Shown here one piece after another: positions 62,628 to 64,000 of a DNA stretch of 64,000 bases. The DNA is taken from the NCBI RefSeq assembly GCF_031877795.1, contig NC_133942.1, positions 3,348,001 to 3,412,000 on the forward strand, in the 5' to 3' direction. A program made the position numbers and the translations under genes. Under the pieces are notes generated by a model. That model did no database searches. It was not told the origin of the DNA and worked only from the letters and a program-made list of their open reading frames with translations. Source of the stretch: Strix aluco (Eukaryota > Chordata > Aves > Strigiformes > Strigidae). The number at the start of each line of letters is the position of its first letter. Within the stretch, counting starts at the first letter, position 1.

Positions 62628-63571
62628 AGGACGTGAAGAAGGATTCCAGCCACTGTGTAATTTGGGTGTGCGGTGGGAGGAAGTCTATTCTTTGTGCAAT
62701 GGTCCAAAGGCCTGTCTGTCTGGGCTGAAGTCACCCTGGAGACGCTGACCTACCCTCTCCAGGCTCCGGCATCGCAGAGACACCCTGAAGTTTACTGGAA
62801 CTGCGTGTAACAATGCTCCTGGTAACTAAGAACTGAGACACCCTCATTGCTCTTGCAGCTTACGGCCCGTGGGCCAAGGCAAACACAAGGCGCCTCTCAT
62901 AACTGGATTCTCTACCGAACGGGGACAAAGCTTCTCAAGTCTCTCACTCCAGGCTTGCTTCAAAGAAAAACAGCCATGCTCTTTGCTGTGCTGACAGTCA
63001 AAAGCCATCCTGGGCAGTGGGGTTGTATGTGGGGTTTGTGTTAGCACACGAGTTACAGACTCCCACTCTGTCATCAGCAGTCCTACGAGTAGGTGGAGTG
63101 AAGAACGGGAGGATCATGATTGCGCATGTCAGTTCCCTATGGAAATGCCCACCCTAACCTCATCTGGCACTCACACTGCCTACCTCCAGACATGAAAAGA
63201 GGTGCTTTTCTCCTTTCCTCTCCATACGCATGCCCTGGAATTTATTCCCACAGCACCATAGAAAAAGAGAGAAGTGCCATGACTGTTTTTCATACGATGT
63301 TTGTGAGCAAAAATTAAGAGGACCAAAATGCTCATTCAAACTATCTGTATTAAATACCTCAAGGAACAATGTGGCAACTGGCCCCACAGGCCCATGATCA
63401 GCAGGTTACAGATTCATGCTCAACGACTCTGAGGCTTTTTGGTGCTCTGCTATCAGTTGAGGGAGCTCTATCCCCAACTGGTGGTGAGCTCAGGACAGAA
63501 GTCAGTGCTCTTCCTTGCAGAGCAGAGGGTTAACTGAGGCAGGAGGAGAACAAACCACCACGGGTCTCCAG

Positions 63572-64000
63572 CTGTGTTGCACAGTCTTTAATGAGAAGGA
63601 AGAAACGCAGTGGCACAGAACAGAGACCAAGAAACACATCTGCAGGGTTCAGGGAGGCACAGAGAATGGCCCGTTTCCCAAGGACAAGCTCCACACAAAG
63701 CGCTTGCCTTTTCCCATTCTGCTCTACCTGCTGGCCATCCCAGACCACCAAGAGCAGTCCTTAACTCCGGCACCCTCCCCGCAGCAGCAGGAGGTTCAGC
63801 AAAGCAGAAGAAAATGAGCCCTTTCTCGCTGAGTTCAGAGTGAAGCAGAGCGACAGGAGACACGGTGAGGACTGTCATGCAGTGAGGAGAAGTGAGCACA
63901 GGTCTCTTGGGCCAGGTGGAAGGAGAACACCCAGCCCGTCTGCAAGCAATGGCCACGCTCCCGCTGCTGAAAGTTCCTTGTCTTCCATCCTGCTCCAAAG
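63572..64000 (-). other. Keratin copy 12, 3' UTR only, cut by the window end
   Basis: The 3' UTR matches the other copies, with the ATTAAA signal at 63587-63592. The stop codon would lie at 64018, just outside the window, so the array continues to the right. The unit has G at 61131 and 63232, as in unit 11. Confidence 0.9.

Larger units (their letters stand above)
10330..64000. repeat. Tandem array of 4554-bp beta-keratin gene units, 11.8 copies
   Basis: Eleven full head-to-tail units start at 10330, 14884, 19438, 23992, 28546, 33100, 37654, 42208, 46762, 51316 and 55870; a twelfth begins at 60424 and is cut by the window end. All landmarks recur at exactly 4554 bases, so no insertion or deletion separates the units. 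Differences found by eye are about 15 variable sites in all. Each unit holds, left to right, about 1.1 kb of keratin promoter-upstream spacer, a CR1 relic, the 339-base repeat, about 0.95 kb of unassigned sequence, and a minus-strand keratin gene. GC content is moderate to high. Confidence 0.98.

Noticed and set aside
10330..64000. CRISPR array or bacterial repeat system
   Set aside because: The units are 4.5 kb and contain a spliced keratin gene. No short repeat-spacer pattern exists anywhere in the window.
10330..64000. Pure assembly artefact by repeated insertion of one unit
   Set aside because: Several units have their own private bases (for example at 12398, 23243, 27336, 30589, 35592, 42917 and 49709), which copying one contig would not create. 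It is not fully excluded for units 2 and 10, which look identical.

Overview
The window is nuclear DNA from a bird. It holds CR1 LINE fragments with a broken chicken-repeat-type reverse transcriptase, avian retroviral LTRs, an intact eukaryotic tRNA-Ser gene, and a long tandem array of feather-type beta-keratin (corneous beta protein) genes with a two-exon structure. Nothing looks bacterial: there are no operons or long intact ORFs apart from the small keratin genes. Most open frames are chance frames in repeats.

Left flank (1 to about 10329): repeat-rich and gene-poor. It starts inside a minus-strand LTR (1-570) fused directly to a CR1 fragment (571-1445). About 360 bases of G-rich, tandem-like sequence are inserted in that CR1. 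Two diverged LTR-like segments follow (around 2040-2240 and 3470-3613), then a tRNA-iMet-like pseudogene (4081-4151). A 1.6 kb minus-strand CR1 comes next (4730-6375), with a disrupted reverse transcriptase. A complete solo LTR on the plus strand (about 7641-8702) is an almost exact inverted copy of the LTR at the window start. Then come tRNA-Ser(AGA) on the minus strand (9014-9095) and a 339-base repeat (9624-9962) that recurs inside every array unit.

Right part (10330-64000): a head-to-tail tandem array with a fixed unit of 4554 bp. There are eleven complete units and a twelfth cut by the window end. Each complete unit carries one keratin gene on the minus strand: a TATA-like box, a short non-coding exon 1, a 539-base GT-AG intron, a second exon with the whole 105-codon reading frame, and a 3' UTR ending at an ATTAAA signal. 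Upstream of the gene each unit also contains an old CR1 fragment and the 339-base repeat. By eye no unit differs in length from another, and only about 15 variable sites were found. Ten of the eleven proteins are identical; copy 3 has one substitution (Thr36Met).

The main biological story is gene dosage: many near-identical copies of one small structural protein gene, each with its own promoter, kept uniform by recent amplification or concerted evolution. The array runs off the right edge, so the true copy number is larger. Its left edge lies only about 16 bases upstream of where the next TATA box should be, leaving a keratin promoter-upstream region with no gene attached.
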